Shown: positions 1-12,209 of the stretch, one piece after another
How positions within the stretch are numbered: the stretch's first letter is position 1
Layout: each line of letters starts with the position of its first letter
Assembly: GCA_905160935.1 (NCBI GenBank)
Contig: CAJHZI010000741.1
Span: 2,918,716 to 2,982,715, forward strand
Source of the DNA: Enchytraeus crypticus
Taxonomy: Eukaryota; Annelida; Clitellata; Enchytraeida; Enchytraeidae
DNA: 64,000 nt
Reading direction: 5' to 3'
Made by a program: the position numbers and the translations under genes
Notes under the pieces: model-generated
Databases searched by the model: none
Told to the model about the DNA's origin: nothing
Seen by the model: only the letters and a program-made list of their open reading frames with translations

Positions 1-390
1 CATTCAACATGGTCACCCTGTGAACTAAATGCGGTCATGGAAGACATTCTGAAACTGAAGTGGAATAGTAGGTGTTTTCCACCTATCAACCTACCAGAAA
101 TGCTTAATCAGTAGAATAGGAGAGGAGATCGAATGGCCAAAGTTAAGAGATACGAGAGTTTAATCTTGGATATTTTACTTATATAGATATATTTATATAA
201 ACATACCTATGCTTACAGAAATTTAGAATTTCAAAAAAGTGCATCTTCTTAGACGCTTGAATCATCAGCAAAAACCGTAGCAGCTAAAGCAGATGTTGCT
301 GCAATAGTTGCTTAGTCTCTCTTCTGCTTCTGTAGCGTGGCCGCTAAATCAAACAGAGAGAATGCCAGAGAAGCTGAAATGCAGAGAAAC

Positions 391-448
391 AGAGAGAGAG
401 AGAGAGAGAGAGAGAAACAGAGAGAGATAGAGAAAGAGAGTGAGAGAG

Positions 449-494
<46 letters not shown>
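391..494. repeat. (GA)n microsatellite
   Basis: About 100 bases of nearly pure AG dinucleotide with a few interruptions. The Arg/Glu-rich open frame across it is a by-product of the repeat. Confidence 0.95.
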
Positions 495-498
<4 letters not shown>

Positions 499-1133
499 AC
501 GCAGAGACAAAAGACCGTATGAGCGTGTAGACTGCTATAGTTTAGCTATTAATTAAGCCTCGCATATTTCGCACGCTACTCCACGTTAGTCTAGATAGAC
601 TTGGCCTCACGGAAGCGTGTCATGTGTAAGAAGCCGTCAAGACGTAGCAGTTCTAACACGCTATCTGTGCGGCGACAGTGTTGCCATGCGATGCGCTAAT
701 TCCCGCACCTTGTCTGGGTAACAGATTTCACGCTAAGCATAATATCGTTTCGGATTCTGTATATATAATTTTAGATTACGCGATATACTGTAAAATGATT
801 TGAATAGTAATTTTTAGTGCGGAATGAAATGCGTGATAGAATTTTACACCCGTTTCGTCAGTTAATGATGATATCAGGCAGAGAAATATCTGAGTGCACA
901 CGGAGTTGACTCGATAGTATGAGTTAGATTTTTTAGGCACAGCCTCATTTCTTATATCAATAGATTAATCGATCATAAAATTAAAACCATGTAATCAGTT
1001 AGTCAATTTATTAAATAGCAAATTCATTCAGTCAATCAATCGATGGATCAGTTTTCTCTATTTCTATTTTGCAAACTTCAGAATTGTAAAACTCAATATT
1101 GGATTATTTTCTGTCAGAAGTCTCTAAGGTTTA
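495..1133. other. AT-rich stretch, no gene seen
   Basis: No coding frame, RNA gene or tandem repeat is recognisable. The 390 bases left of the GA tract are equally featureless. Confidence 0.6.
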
Positions 1134-1250
1134 GGACGAAGTTAACGTCCGTTTTCCCTTCTCCAAAGTATGCAAGTGATCGAACGAGCACTGGTTTTGA
1201 GCCCTGCATCTACTAATTCGTAGTCGGACGCCTTAGCGACATACTAAGCT
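1134..1250 (-). mobile_element. tRNA-like SINE fragment
   Basis: Read on the - strand, a tRNA-like head with a B-box-like segment (GCAGGGCTCAAAACC) is followed by a tail ending in ACGGACGTTAAC. That tail motif also ends the SINEs and the LINE in this window. The copy is diverged. Confidence 0.55.
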
Positions 1251-1285
1251 TGCGCAGAAAATAACAAATTTTGTATTGTAAATAG

Positions 1286-1470
1286 AACTCAAAGAGGTAA
1301 TAGAAGGTAGAATGGAAGAAAATAGAGGCAGAGGCAGACCGATATTAGGAATGTTAGATGATTTAAAAAACCACTCATATGTGGGCATGAAGAGGAAAGC
1401 GGAAGACATAGGAGAGTGGAGGCGTTACATGCCATGGACCTGCCAGTAGGCAGTGCACTAAGCGATAGAA
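1286..1470 (+). pseudogene. 3' end of an RTE-like LINE (family C)
   Basis: From about 1300 the + strand reads as the C-terminal end of a reverse-transcriptase polyprotein, with RGRGRP, then GMLDDLKNHSY, then MKRKAED and a TGG-rich end, stopping at TAG 1447-1449. The same segment recurs at 21775, 31355, 32195, 33110, 42255 and 49365, so it is a dispersed repeat. Only this 3' part is present. RTE-like is inferred from the style of the C-terminus. Confidence 0.75.
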
Positions 1471-1689
1471 TAGAACTGGCCTAAATAAATTATAGTTACA
1501 TTTATATTACAGCCGGAATTTAAAACTGATAAATGATCTGTTAGCTTGTTTTATCTGTTCTTATAAATATAATTATTGCTAATTCTTCAATTAAGTACAT
1601 GTAAATATAAGAGAAAGATCTGAATCTTTCATCAAACTAGGAAAAAGTTATATAAAAAATTAAAAAATTTAATGTTTGCATTTAATTTA

Positions 1690-1720
<31 letters not shown>

Positions 1721-1974
1721 CACATTATAGTGAAATGACCAACTATGTTGATATCTATCACTTTTAATACCACATGTTATATCCATTAGGCAATTTAGTC
1801 CATTTTCCGTGTTGCCAGTCCAGTGAACGTCCGAGATTTTACGCTCAGATCAGCGCGGCTGTGATTCGAACCCACGAGAGTTCAATTCACTTCAGGGTCT
1901 GTCATTTAAAACTTCATGACGTTATCTACACCCTTAACCATTGCGCTATTGAGACATTCAATTCTTATCTCCTA
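1690..1974 (-). mobile_element. tRNA-derived SINE, family B, copy 1
   Basis: On the - strand there is a tRNA-like head (A-box-like AATAGCGCAATGGTTAA, B-box-like GGGTTCGAA nearby), a body containing GTCCGAGATTTTACGCTC in + orientation, and a 3' end running into a TTA-repeat tail (the AAT array at 1691-1718). Matching copies lie at 52985-53286 and, interrupted, at 62275-62640. Confidence 0.75.
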
Positions 1975-2085
1975 ATAATAATAATAATAATAATAATAAA
2001 GGTTTAACGTCCGTTTCCTCATACAAGGATGATGTCAGGGACGTCCCCCATCATATGTAACTACAAATCGATTCACCCCAAATAA
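1975..2085 (-). mobile_element. solo 3' tail of the local LINE
   Basis: An AAT array is followed by a block nearly identical to the last 85 bases of the 3.4-6.6 kb LINE (3421-3505), including ACGTCCGTTTCCTC and GGACGTCCC. It is a 5'-truncated LINE insertion abutting the SINE to its left. Confidence 0.8.
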
Positions 2086-2445
2086 ATAAATAGACTAATT
2101 TCTACCATAGGACTTCGCTAGCTTTATCGGTTTAGTTTTTGGACTCACTTGAATTTTTAAGAAGTTGAATATATTGAGCTCAATTTTGTCATGGACGACT
2201 GTAGCGCTTTTAGTATGTTTTGTTTTATTTTCTCGTATGTATTCTGTTGAGTATGGTATAGCAGAGGAAAGGCTAAAGACTTCGATCTTTAACTATTATA
2301 ACTATTAAACTTTATTCAGCTCTAATTATTTAATTAATCTCTAACTTAGATATTAAACTAGTATAATTTTTAGCTTCGTTAAGATGTCATAAGAAATATT
2401 CGAATACTATCAAACTCAAATAGTAAAATCTATTCGGAGAGCAGA

Positions 2446-2447
<2 letters not shown>
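2086..2447. other. no feature seen
   Basis: AT-rich sequence without a recognisable frame or repeat. Confidence 0.5.

Positions 2448-2481
<34 letters not shown>
2448..2481. repeat. (GA)n microsatellite
   Basis: Short, nearly pure GA run. Confidence 0.9.
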
Positions 2482-2483
<2 letters not shown>

Positions 2484-3386
2484 TAACTTTGCACACGACT
2501 CTGTAAAAATACTGGAACACCGTGATTGCCAGCGTCCTGAAGGGATGCGATCCATTTTGAATAATTAATGTAAATATTAATAAAGAATAATCGATTGTTT
2601 TAAAATTACGTTATTGAATCTGTAGATCTGTTCGTTAGCTTATATTCAAAGCTGCTTGATTAAAATAGCATAAGATTTGTAAGAGTTTTATTTTAAGAAG
2701 TAGTTTTTAAAATGAATATAGACATTAATATTGTTTGTCATCTCATTATGCCACTGCTCCGCGACCATTCGGTCAAACTGGCTTTATATAATAATTTTCA
2801 ATTGTTGATAACATCCAGGACTTTTGATTCTAAAACTTGAGTTATTGACCTTACAGAGGTTCTTAAGTTGTGTCCTAGTCATCAGAAATAAATCAACCGT
2901 AGACTGTGTGTGTAGCACAAAGGCGACTAAGCAAAAATTGAGGAAAACAAATGAGAATCGCATCTGAAGCCGTATTTTGTAAGCTATAGACTTCGTTACA
3001 GTAGTCATGAAATATCGCTATTAAATGAAGTCAAAGGGTTAAGTGAATGAATGGCTATCACTAATCAGAAAGACGTTCGAGCGAATGAATGGTTATCACT
3101 TATCAACGTTTGAATGGTTATCACTTATCAGTAAGAGATTCGAATGAATTAATGTTTAACAGTCAATGGGCTGGTTGAAATAAGATGACAACTAGCTGGA
3201 AGAACCAGTCGATGCGAAGTTAAAGTCGGCTAAGAATTCTACATTTAGGATATGACAGCTGGAAGCTGGACTACAGGAAATTCTGGAGAGTCAGAAAGCT
3301 GAATACTACTGAGTTAAAATATGAAGTGGAAGATTAATGCCAAGAAAACAAATAAAGTTGAGAATTTCCAGAGATCTAAGACACCT
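2482..3386. other. intergenic; short degenerate tandem repeat at 3043-3148
   Basis: No gene. At 3043-3148 three imperfect copies of a roughly 35-base unit share GAATGGTTATCACTTATCA. The segment near 2940-2995 resembles part of family E (GAAGCC near AAGCTATA), weakly. Confidence 0.5.
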
Positions 3387-6300
3387 TAATAATAATGATA
3401 ATAATAATAATAATAATAAAGGTTTAACGTCCGTTTCCTCATACAAGGATGATGTCAGGGACGTCCCCCCATCATATGTAACTACAAATCGATTCACCCC
3501 AAACGATCTGAAAAAACATGTGCTGAAGAGAAATAAAAGATCCATCCTAAGCAGTGCCGGTCCGGTGATAAAAAAAACAGTCAGGCAAGATGAAATAAAA
3601 TCTATCGTGGGAAGAGATGTGTTTTCAACTTACAACGGAAAGTGGAAGTAGTAGAACATGAGCGAAGATCAGGAGGCAGAGAGTTCCAAACAGTAGGAGC
3701 GGAGAAAGAAAATGAACGTCTACCTAACGAAGTGAGAATATTAGGAATTTTGAGCAGTTTGGTATCGGAAGAACGAAGCTTACGAGAAGGTTGATATTGG
3801 ATTAGGAGATCAGAAAGGTAAGAAGGTTTACCAAAAAGTAGTGTTTTGAAAGTTAAAAGAGCAATTTTATACTTAATTCTTTTAATTACAGGAAGCCAAT
3901 GAAGGTTATTAAGCAAGGAACTAGAGGTGGCTTGAAGCCTCGAGGATCGACAGACAACAAGTGCTAGAGTATTTTGAACGCGTTGCAAACGCATGAGAGA
4001 AGAAGAAGGTAAAACATACAGCAATGAATTGCAGTAGTCAAGTTTAGAATGAACTATTGAGTTGGCAAGACTTATGGATGAATTTTTATGAAGAGATGAC
4101 CGTATCTGTCTGATTTGACGAATCTGGAAGAAAGATGAACGACAGACAGATAAGATATGAGATTTAAAATCAAGATTTTCATCAAATATGGCACCAAGGT
4201 TTTTAGCCTTGGGAGTAGGAGTGAGAGCAAGATTTTGAAAATAGATGAAGGAATTGGCAATTTTGGTTCTTTGCTGGGGAGTGCCGATTAAAAGATATTC
4301 GGCTTTAGAGGGGTTGACAGACAGAAGATTACTGCAAAACCATGAATACACTTTGTCAAGAACAGATGAAAGGTGTTGCAATTTCAAGTCAAAATCTGAG
4401 CTAGAAAAATGAGATGTACAGCTGAGTATCATCAGCATAGAAATGAAATTTTATTGAAGCATTGTCTAAAACATAACTGAGTGTGGTAATGTAGAGGGAA
4501 AAAGTAAAGGTCAAAGTACAGATCCTTGGGGCACACCACGAAGAAGAGGTAGTTCAGGGGAGCTTTCATTGTCAATAATAACAGATTGAGTGCGACCAGA
4601 AAGATAGGAGGAGATCAGAGAGAAAGCGGAATCAGAGATACCAAAGCACGTTTTAAGTCTACTGGTAAGAATGTTATGATCGATGGTGTCGAAGGCAGCC
4701 GAAAGATCAAGTAGTACAAGGGCTGATACCTTTTGAGAGTTTAAGGCTAAGCAAAGGTCGTTATGAATGTTGAGTAAGACAGTTTCATTGGAGTGAAGCT
4801 TTCGATAAGCAGATTGGAAACAAGATAGAGAAGGAAAAGATTCGAGATGGCTGCATGAGCGAGTGTAGATTATTTTTTCGAAAATTTTGGAAATGAAATT
4901 TAAGTTGGAAATGGGACGATAGCTAGAAAGATCATCTTTAGGAAGAGATTGTTTTTTAAGCAGAGGAGAAACAGCAGCATTTTTAAAAGTAGATGGAAAA
5001 ATTCCTTCTGAAAGTGAAAGATTAGCCAGATGGGTAATTGGAGGCAGGAGGGCATCAATGAAAGATTTAAGTAGTTTGGTTGGAATGGCATCTAGCGAGC
5101 AAGATGAGTCGGTAGAGCAGAGTATTAGATGACGGATTTCTTCAAGAGAAGCAGGTTTAAAATTTAACAGCAGAGGAGGATTTGGCATAGACGGATATGA
5201 AATAGTCTCAGGACAGGGAGGAATAGAAGAACAGAGTCTGGTAATTTTGTCATCAAAGAAATTAAGAAAATAGTTGGCAAGAGTTGACGGAAAATTGAAA
5301 TTTGGAAGAGACTTAGGGATAGTGCGACCAAGCAGTGAATCAAGGGTTCCCTAAAGTTTTTTGGGGCAGTTTTGATTCTGCAAGATCAAGTTCTTAAAGT
5401 AAGAACTCTTGGCGGAGGAGATCATATGATCAACTAACTTACGTTGTTTAACGTAGTTAGCCTTGATCGTGAGGTTTTGCATTTCAGGAGGATTTTTCTG
5501 ATCTCTCCTATATTCTGATTATAGTTTGGCACGTAAGGATTTTTGTAAGAGAATTTCATCAGAAATAAAGGGTTTCCTCGGGTTGGAGCGACAAGAAATA
5601 GTTAAGAGAGGCGCGTGCTTGTCAAATAAAAACGAAAGCACAGAGTGAAATTGTTGTGTAAATTTAGCAACAGTTGAATTTGTACTGGAATATAATGAAG
5701 AAGCCATAATATCGGCAGAAAATGAAGAAATATTGATGGAGGAGAGTTTACGATAGCTTTTAATAGTTCTAGAAGAAAAGGAGTTAATGACCGCAGGCAG
5801 TTTGCAGAAAATTGCACTGTGATCAGACAATGACAACTCTGAGACTCCGAAGTCAATCAACTTAGTCATGTCACGGATAATTAACAGATCAAGGATGTGA
5901 CCAGAGGTATGGGTAGGAGAAGAAATATGCTGCTTGAGGCCAAAAGACTCGAGTGTAGTAGAAAGAGCTGAAGAATAGTGATCGATATGTGAGTCAATAT
6001 GTATATTGAAATCACCCATAATGATAAGATCAGACGGTAAAGAGGCAATAACCTCAAGAAGTGATGAGAAGTCAGAAAGGAAGTCAGACTTGGACAAGTA
6101 AGGAGGTCTATATACAGTTAGAAAGAGATATGATTTAGAGGCACAAGTAAGCCTAAGCAACATGTGCTCAAGAGATGGAAAAGATAAGATTTTAACGAGG
6201 GAAGCAGAAAAAGAGGACTTAAAAATAGCAGCAATGCCACCGCCACGACCAGAAGAACGACCTATGTATTGAATGGAATAGCCAGGAGGAGTAAGAGAGT

Positions 6301-6700
6301 TAAGGTCTGGGGGTGGAGTGTCAGAAGGTAACCATGATTCAGTTAAAAAGTGAAGATCAATTGACTTATCAAGAATGTACTGTTGTATTAACTCAGGCTT
6401 GTTTACATTTTTTGTAATTGTGGTGGCAGATCGAATATTGAGACAGTAAGTGGATAAGTTAGAGGACGAAACAGGGCCAGGATTCAATTCAATATCACCA
6501 GCAAGAATTAAGAGAAAGGAAAGAATGAAATTTCAATGTCGTTTAGAAGTGAGATTAAGTGAAACAACATGAAGATAGGATTTGGAAAAGTATGGCAAAG
6601 GTAAAGAAGCACTGACAAACGGAGGCATGCTCAATGTTAAAATTAATGATACAGGTAAAAGAAGAAGAAGAGGAAAAAGAGGTAACGATTCAAATATTTA
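3387..6700 (-). mobile_element. LINE (non-LTR retrotransposon), decayed, CR1/L2-like
   Basis: A nearly complete LINE on the - strand. From 5' to 3' it has a coding region (6628-3602) with endonuclease and reverse transcriptase, a 3' UTR of about 180 bases (3601-3421), and a TTA-repeat tail (3420-3387). The 3' UTR ends in GACGTCC ... GGACGTT, which can pair as a short hairpin before the tail. Related solo 3' ends lie at 1975, 35636, 44985 and 56825. The 5' boundary near 6700 is a guess, and I did not find target-site duplications. Confidence 0.85.
3602..6628 (-). pseudogene. LINE ORF2: AP-type endonuclease plus reverse transcriptase, broken
   Basis: Starting at ATG 6628, the frame reads a hydrophobic leader and GDIELNPGP. 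An exonuclease-endonuclease-phosphatase domain follows, with ESWLP, YRPP, MGDFNIH and LSDHSAIF. After a linker comes the reverse transcriptase with YRPISN, LLDLSAAFDTIDH, GVPQGSVL and FYADDTQLY, then the usual LINE C-terminal region with HWLPV and WNSLP. Breaks seen: TGA in the leader near 6525; TAA at 5519-5521; TAG near 5353 where Trp is expected; TGA at 4511 after GVPQGSVL; a missing base near 4497; and a compensating extra base near 4395. It cannot encode active protein. The CR1/L2 assignment rests on the FYADDTQLY form and the leader. Confidence 0.92.
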
Positions 6701-6839
6701 GACCAAATTATAGCCGATATTTTGAGTTGCAAGACAGTATTAAAATGACGATTTACAGGAGCAAAAGAGACCTTTGATAACAGAAAACTTGGTTAAAACT
6801 TTGAGTAACTCCACTAATATAATGATAGTCAAACTTTTT

Positions 6840-7261
6840 GCATGGATCACGTTCTTGTGCGTTAGTGAACGGTGGACGTTATGGAAAGTAGATATTCAGA
6901 AGAATGAAGAGTCTGAAAAAGAGCCATGGAGAAGAATGAAGAGGATTAGATGAACTGGGAAGAATAAAAGTCAAGAAGTGCTGCGTAGATTTGATTCAGG
7001 ACTATCAAATGGCAAAACGTTTAGAAATAGTAAAACAAATTGCAGAAGGCATGTTCTAAATTGGGATGGTTTGCTAAAAGATTTTATACAGGGAAGAATG
7101 GGGAAGAGAGTTAGTGTAAAACCGAAACTGAATGGAAAACTATATGATTTGATAATGTGCACGTGTTATTGTGGATTTGAAGAGAGAGAAACTAAGAGTG
7201 TGAAGGAGTTGCTATATAGCAAGGACCGGCCACTCTTGGCATTATTTCAATGTGGTGAGAA

Positions 7262-7262
<1 letters not shown>
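6840..7262 (+). pseudogene. RTE-like LINE fragment (family C)
   Basis: Broken frames resemble the region before the RTE C-terminus: a WTLW block, RRMKRIRW, then HVLNWDGLLKDFIQGRMGKR. The fragment runs straight into a GA/GAAA microsatellite, as other family C copies do. The 95-codon open stretch at 6978-7265 belongs to it and is not a host gene. Confidence 0.55.
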
Positions 7263-7263
<1 letters not shown>

Positions 7264-7304
<41 letters not shown>

Positions 7305-7309
7305 GAGAG

Positions 7310-7356
<47 letters not shown>

Positions 7357-7360
7357 AAAA
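7264..7360. repeat. (GA)n then (GAAA)n microsatellite
   Basis: A pure dinucleotide run passes into a GAAA tetranucleotide run, probably grown from the tail of the preceding LINE fragment. Confidence 0.95.
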
Positions 7361-7714
7361 ATTGCGCTGGACTTTTATGTTTCTGCCATTGTGTTGCGAA
7401 ATAAAGTTTAGATAATTAATCTGTAAAAGAATTTTGCTGAAACCAATAATAAGCGAATAAGTTAACTATTCACCAGCTGAATCTTTTCATTCTCAAATAG
7501 TTCAGATAAGTTAGTTGAGCAGACAAATGTTTTTTAAAGTTTCTTGTTGAGACTGTGGCTGTAAAGTTTGAAAATAATTCAATTATTATTATTCATTTAA
7601 AGTATTCTTTAAAGTTGACTGAATAGATATTATGGAAATCAAAGAGAACTAGTTCGAAATGCATTTTCTCTTGAACTATTTCATGAGAAACAGAGATAAA
7701 GACAGAAAAAGTAT
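7361..7714. other. no feature seen
   Basis: AT-rich sequence without a recognisable frame or repeat. Confidence 0.5.
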
Positions 7715-7775
<61 letters not shown>

Positions 7776-7861
7776 TCAGAGACAGAGAACGAGGCAGAGA
7801 TAAAAAAGAGAGAATAAGAGATAGTGAGAGAGAGAGAAAAGGAGAGAGAGTGAGAGGGAAA
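7715..7861. repeat. degenerate (GA)n microsatellite
   Basis: GA-rich with scattered substitutions. The Ser/Leu-rich - strand open frame here is low-complexity. Confidence 0.9.
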
Positions 7862-7957
7862 CATAATGCTTCAATAAATACATCAGTTTAATAGATACAT
7901 TTGGCTATAATATTTTGCAAATAATAAATATACATAGCATTATCTTAACTGTACTGG

Positions 7958-8237
7958 TTGTTTGGCTTAGTGGATATTAAGCTTGCCTGATAACACGAGG
8001 CCATCGGTTCTAGTTTCAACGGTACCCTCCCCAACAGTTAACTTATTGTGTGAAAACAGGCTTATCTTACCTTACAGCTTCATAGTATTTACGACGAGTT
8101 GATTTGATTCTTTGTAACCATATTTTAACAACGATATTGTTCTTATTTTTTTCTCAGAACAAATCATAAATAATGACGTCCCTGACATTGCCGTATGGCA
8201 AGGAACCGGACGTTAAATTCTTATTTATTGATTGATT
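7958..8237 (+). mobile_element. tRNA-derived SINE with LINE-type tail and GATT repeat end
   Basis: The tRNA-like head at 7961-8025 has an A-box-like TTGGCTTAGTGGATATTAAG and a B-box-like ATCGGTTCTAGTTTC. A unique body follows, then a tail at 8173-8215 with GACGTCCCTGACATTG and GAACCGGACGTTAA, ending in TTATTGATTGATTG. The tail recurs alone near 10370, 41137, 50345 (reverse) and 52478 (reverse). Confidence 0.65.
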
Positions 8238-9136
8238 GAAATAGCAGACGCATATCTTACATAACCTATTGATATATCATTTTATGTCTTTTTCAGAAAT
8301 TTCACCAAATTTCACACGCAATATAATTTTGTAGATAAATGTGGCGAAACGGTGTGATGATTTAATAGGTAAATCATTTTTAGAATCTAGCATCGCATCC
8401 TTCTTTTGTCTCATAATAACACTGTCAATATTTTTGAAGTTCTCTAGAACTGCAAAGATTTTGGATTAATGTATACAATTATACACAGAAATGTTGAATA
8501 AATATTCTTCGGTATTTAAGGTAAGCACGATCAAACTATAGTGAGGCTGTGTATTTGAGGAACGAGCTCGTCACTTAGGTTGAGTACAAAGCGACCGTAA
8601 TTAGTGTTGGAAATGTCAAGGACAGATATAGATATAATTGTGAGTTACGTCACAGCGCCTTGCTAAGCCTGAAACAAGCCCGAGGTTACAGTTTCGCTCT
8701 AAAGACAGTCTTGCTATATATCACAGCCTTCCAGAAAAGTGAGTATAGCTGTTTGATTTCTAAAACATAACTCATGTGAAATCATGCGAAGATGTGTACA
8801 GGTTCAAATGTGCAGTAATAGGCATGACGTACATAAACTGTCTAAATGCTATGAATGAAGGAAACTAAAGATGTTAAATACATAAAGATGTTAAAGATAT
8901 GACCTATAACCCCTTCAAGGCTAATGATATTCTTCAAATCCCAAAATCACTTTTAAGGATATTCCTGAATACCCCTTCAGGCGATAAATAGGTCACCAGG
9001 GCGGGACTTAAGGGGGGGAGCTAAGCTCTCCCAAATTCGATTCTCAGCCCTTTCGGCTTTGAGCCTCTGGTCCATAAAAACAATATATCAATCAATCAAT
9101 ATATCATTAAATAAATAAATCAATCAATCATTTAGC
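8238..9136. other. intergenic; possible tRNA-like fragment at 8985-9070
   Basis: No gene seen. At 8985-9070 a short segment with AAATTCGATTCTC could be the B-box part of a SINE. It is followed by AATC repeats. Confidence 0.4.
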
Positions 9137-9604
9137 AATGAATGAATGAATGAATGAATGAATGAATGAATGAATGAATGAATGAATGAATGAATGAATG
9201 AATGAATGAATGAATGAATGAATGAATGAATGAATGAATGAATGAATGAATGAATGAATGAATGAATGAATGAATTGAATGAATGAATGAATGAATGAAT
9301 GAATGAATGAATGAATGAATGAATGAATGAATGAATGAATGAATGAATGAATGAATGAATGATGAATGATGACTGAATGAATGAATGAATGAATGAATGA
9401 ATGAATGAATGAAATGAATGAATGAATGAATGAATGAATGAATGAATGAATGAATGAGTGAATGAATGAATGAATGAATGAATGAATGAATGAATGAATG
9501 AATGAATGATCGAGCGAACGAACGAATGAATGAATGAATGAATCCATCAATCAGTCAATCAATCGATCAATCAATCAAGCACTCAATCAATGAATCAATC
9601 AATA
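9137..9604. repeat. (AATG)n then (AATC)n tetranucleotide array
   Basis: About 400 bases of AATG with rare one-base slips, then about 60 bases of AATC. The - strand open frame of repeated FIHS is a product of the repeat. Confidence 0.97.
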
Positions 9605-9789
9605 AGAATTTAACTTCCGGTTCTTATAAAAGCTATAAAGAGGCTTGAATCAAGCCCCTATTTAACCATTCCCCTATTTCATTGCCTTAGTCTCCTCCTT
9701 GAAGGACACCTAGAAATGTAGAAGTTCATTGTCTGCATGTAATTTAATAGATATTTAGACCAGTTTCTATTGTATGTTAAAATATATGG

Positions 9790-9921
9790 TTGGAGCCGGT
9801 GGCGATGTCGTTAAGATATTCGACTGCGGATCAGTATGTGCGGGGTTCAAATCCTGGGCTCGCCCGTCACTAACATCGCTTTCGAGTGAGGAAACTGACG
9901 TTAACATTAGCTTTACTAGCT
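9790..9921 (+). mobile_element. tRNA-derived SINE, family A, best + strand copy
   Basis: A-box-like GGTGGCGATGTCGTTAAG at 9798-9815 and B-box GGGTTCAAATCC at 9843-9854 are followed by the tail CTAACATCGCTTTCGAGTG ... GAAACTGACGTTAAC. Structure and length (about 130 bases) fit a pol III SINE. Family A has about a dozen copies in this window, in both orientations. Confidence 0.85.
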
Positions 9922-11861
9922 TTGTATGTATTCTTTCAAAAGCCAACATTTTAATTGACATTTAAATTGACGATCATACGAAGTGCTGAGGTTTACTTTA
10001 GGCAACTTTTCAAGCAATCAATTTCTCTGCCGTGTAACCAGTAGTCTCACCTATGTAAACTTGATCCCATCACGACATTGGGTGCAGTGTCCTGGTATAT
10101 CATTTGTTATGATATAGGTCTCGAACGATCTATCAGTGTAAAGCAAACACTTCGCGGCAGCATCAATATTGTCCCAGTAAGTCTTTCAGTATTAGGACGG
10201 TATCATCAGTCATTGAATGACTAATATAGATGAAAAATCTAGATATAAATTGAGTAAAAAGTTAAGAGTTTTAGTTTAACTATCTTTTCCTTTCATGCCT
10301 ATGTCGGAGACGCAGTTTGGCTAAGTTTCGATTCATGTGTCTATTGCTTATCGATAGGCGCATGAACGTCGACGTCCCTGACATTGCCTTATGGCGAGGA
10401 ACCGGACGTTATTTTCTTATTGATAGATTGATCGAGCAAATGAATTTCCAATGGAAATGGCTGCTATGTGTTGTAACTGAATGCAGTAGCATAACACTCG
10501 TTCTGAGTTTTTCATTAGCACAATTTGAGCATTGAACGTGGAAGAATATCTAGAATTAATAAAATTGAATTTCACCCAATAAAACAATGAAGAAGTCCGG
10601 TTCCACATGTGAAGGTCGTGTCAGGGACTGATAATATCCAACTCAAGGTCATACAATCTGAACCATTCGAATGCATAATATATAAAAAACAAAAAAGAAA
10701 ACCCTTGATACTTAGACATGATATTTATATCTTGATATTTATATCTTGATACTTATGCAATGATATCATTGATATCAGCCATACATTCAATCCATAGATT
10801 GAATTGGTTGGCAATGAATTGGTTTTTAAAATCACCCAAATTGATTCATGAAATTTTTTAGTTGCTTTTTTCTGTAATTCTTTGCATTTTTATAGGCGGC
10901 TTACGCTAATATTACTGTGGTTAACAGTCATTGTCTATAATGTTTATATAGAATACAATTACTCATTTATATTCCGATTATTTCAAGGTCTAGATGCTGC
11001 ATTTGGATGTGGGATTTTCTCGATGTTAATTGATTTGCCATTGGCTCTTTAAAGCAAGTACCATTTGCGTAGAGCAGCGCGTTACTGTGAATATATTTAT
11101 TGATTATATGCTTGATTGATTATTAGCCACTAATAATCATGCATCTAATAATGCACAACTAATGCATCTAAGATGTACAACTCTGTTTCTTTTCTGAGGA
11201 GAAAATATCCGTTTATTGAGAATAAATACAGACGCTAGCCGGCTCAAATTGCTACATTCTACATTGTGCAAGAACATAAATATTTGAGAGATTTCGTACT
11301 TTTTGAACATCTTTTCTCGAAGAACGAGGCCGTTGTTACTCAGAGAGGCAGTGTGATTCACATTTGTGGTGGCGACACCTGTGTGGGTGATATTCATTGA
11401 TGCTGAGATGTAGTCATTGGAGACAGACACAGAAAATACAGTAAAGATACAAATCTGATATGATTTCTATGATTGAAAGCACAACAAGGTCACTAATTTT
11501 AAAAGATCTCAAAAGATGTCTTATTCCAACAAGGACAACGGGAAGTTTGATTGAATACGATCAATCTTAGACAACGGAAATTTAGTGTCGACAATTCAAT
11601 AGATACTTAGGGGCAAATAGCTAGTCAACCGTTTCCTTTAAACAATCAAGTCCTCACATTTCTATCATTAGTCTGAGGCACCTCCCTTATTATTGCGAGG
11701 CGTTAGAAGAAATTAAGTAACTACTTTATTAAGAAACGCAAATGTTGTTTGACTTTAAATGATATTAAAATAAAATAAGCACAAGAGTCTAACCTCCTTG
11801 AAGTGACGCCGCTTTTGATAACCGATTTGATTGCTAACGCGATAGATAAGTAGTACTGAAT
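9922..11861. other. intergenic; SINE tail at 10370-10435
   Basis: No gene is supported. The one recognisable element is a tail at 10370-10435 (GACGTCCCTGACATTGCC ... GGAACCGGACGTTA) matching the SINE at 7958. Tandem ATATCTTGAT-like steps occur near 10720-10760. Confidence 0.55.
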
Positions 11862-11998
11862 CCAAGGTACTTGATCTCTTTGAAGTACCTGACTCAAAGG
11901 TACTTGATCTCTTTGAAGTACCTGACTCAAAGGTACTTGATCGCTTTGAAGTACCTGACTCAAAGGTACTTGATCCCTTTGTAGTACCTGAATCCAAT
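11862..11998. repeat. 33-bp minisatellite, four copies
   Basis: Four copies of a 33-base unit. Each contains GGTACTTGATC ... GAAGTACC, so each unit is itself an imperfect palindrome. Because 33 is a multiple of three, it makes a spurious repeated - strand peptide. Confidence 0.9.
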
Positions 11999-12209
11999 AT
12001 CTACAATTCTACATAGGCATTTATTTAAATCTAATTTTGAGACGGTCTTTGACTACATCCTTGTGGTATGAAAGACACAAGGATGGCAATAATTTATTTA
12101 TTTTTAATTTTTTTATTTAATTATATCATTTTTTGAACCACTGCTTTTGTTTGAAAACAACAAATTTAATTTCATTCGATTGAAATTTTTAGTTTTTATA
12201 GCTACCCCA

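Noticed and set aside
9128-9550. Long - strand open frame of repeated FIHS
   Set aside because: Translation of an AATG tetranucleotide array; no non-repeat coding sequence.
9843-9854. Functional tRNA genes from B-box motifs here and elsewhere
   Set aside because: The same tRNA-like head recurs with a common tail, so these are SINEs. I saw no acceptor stem pairing fit for a tRNA.
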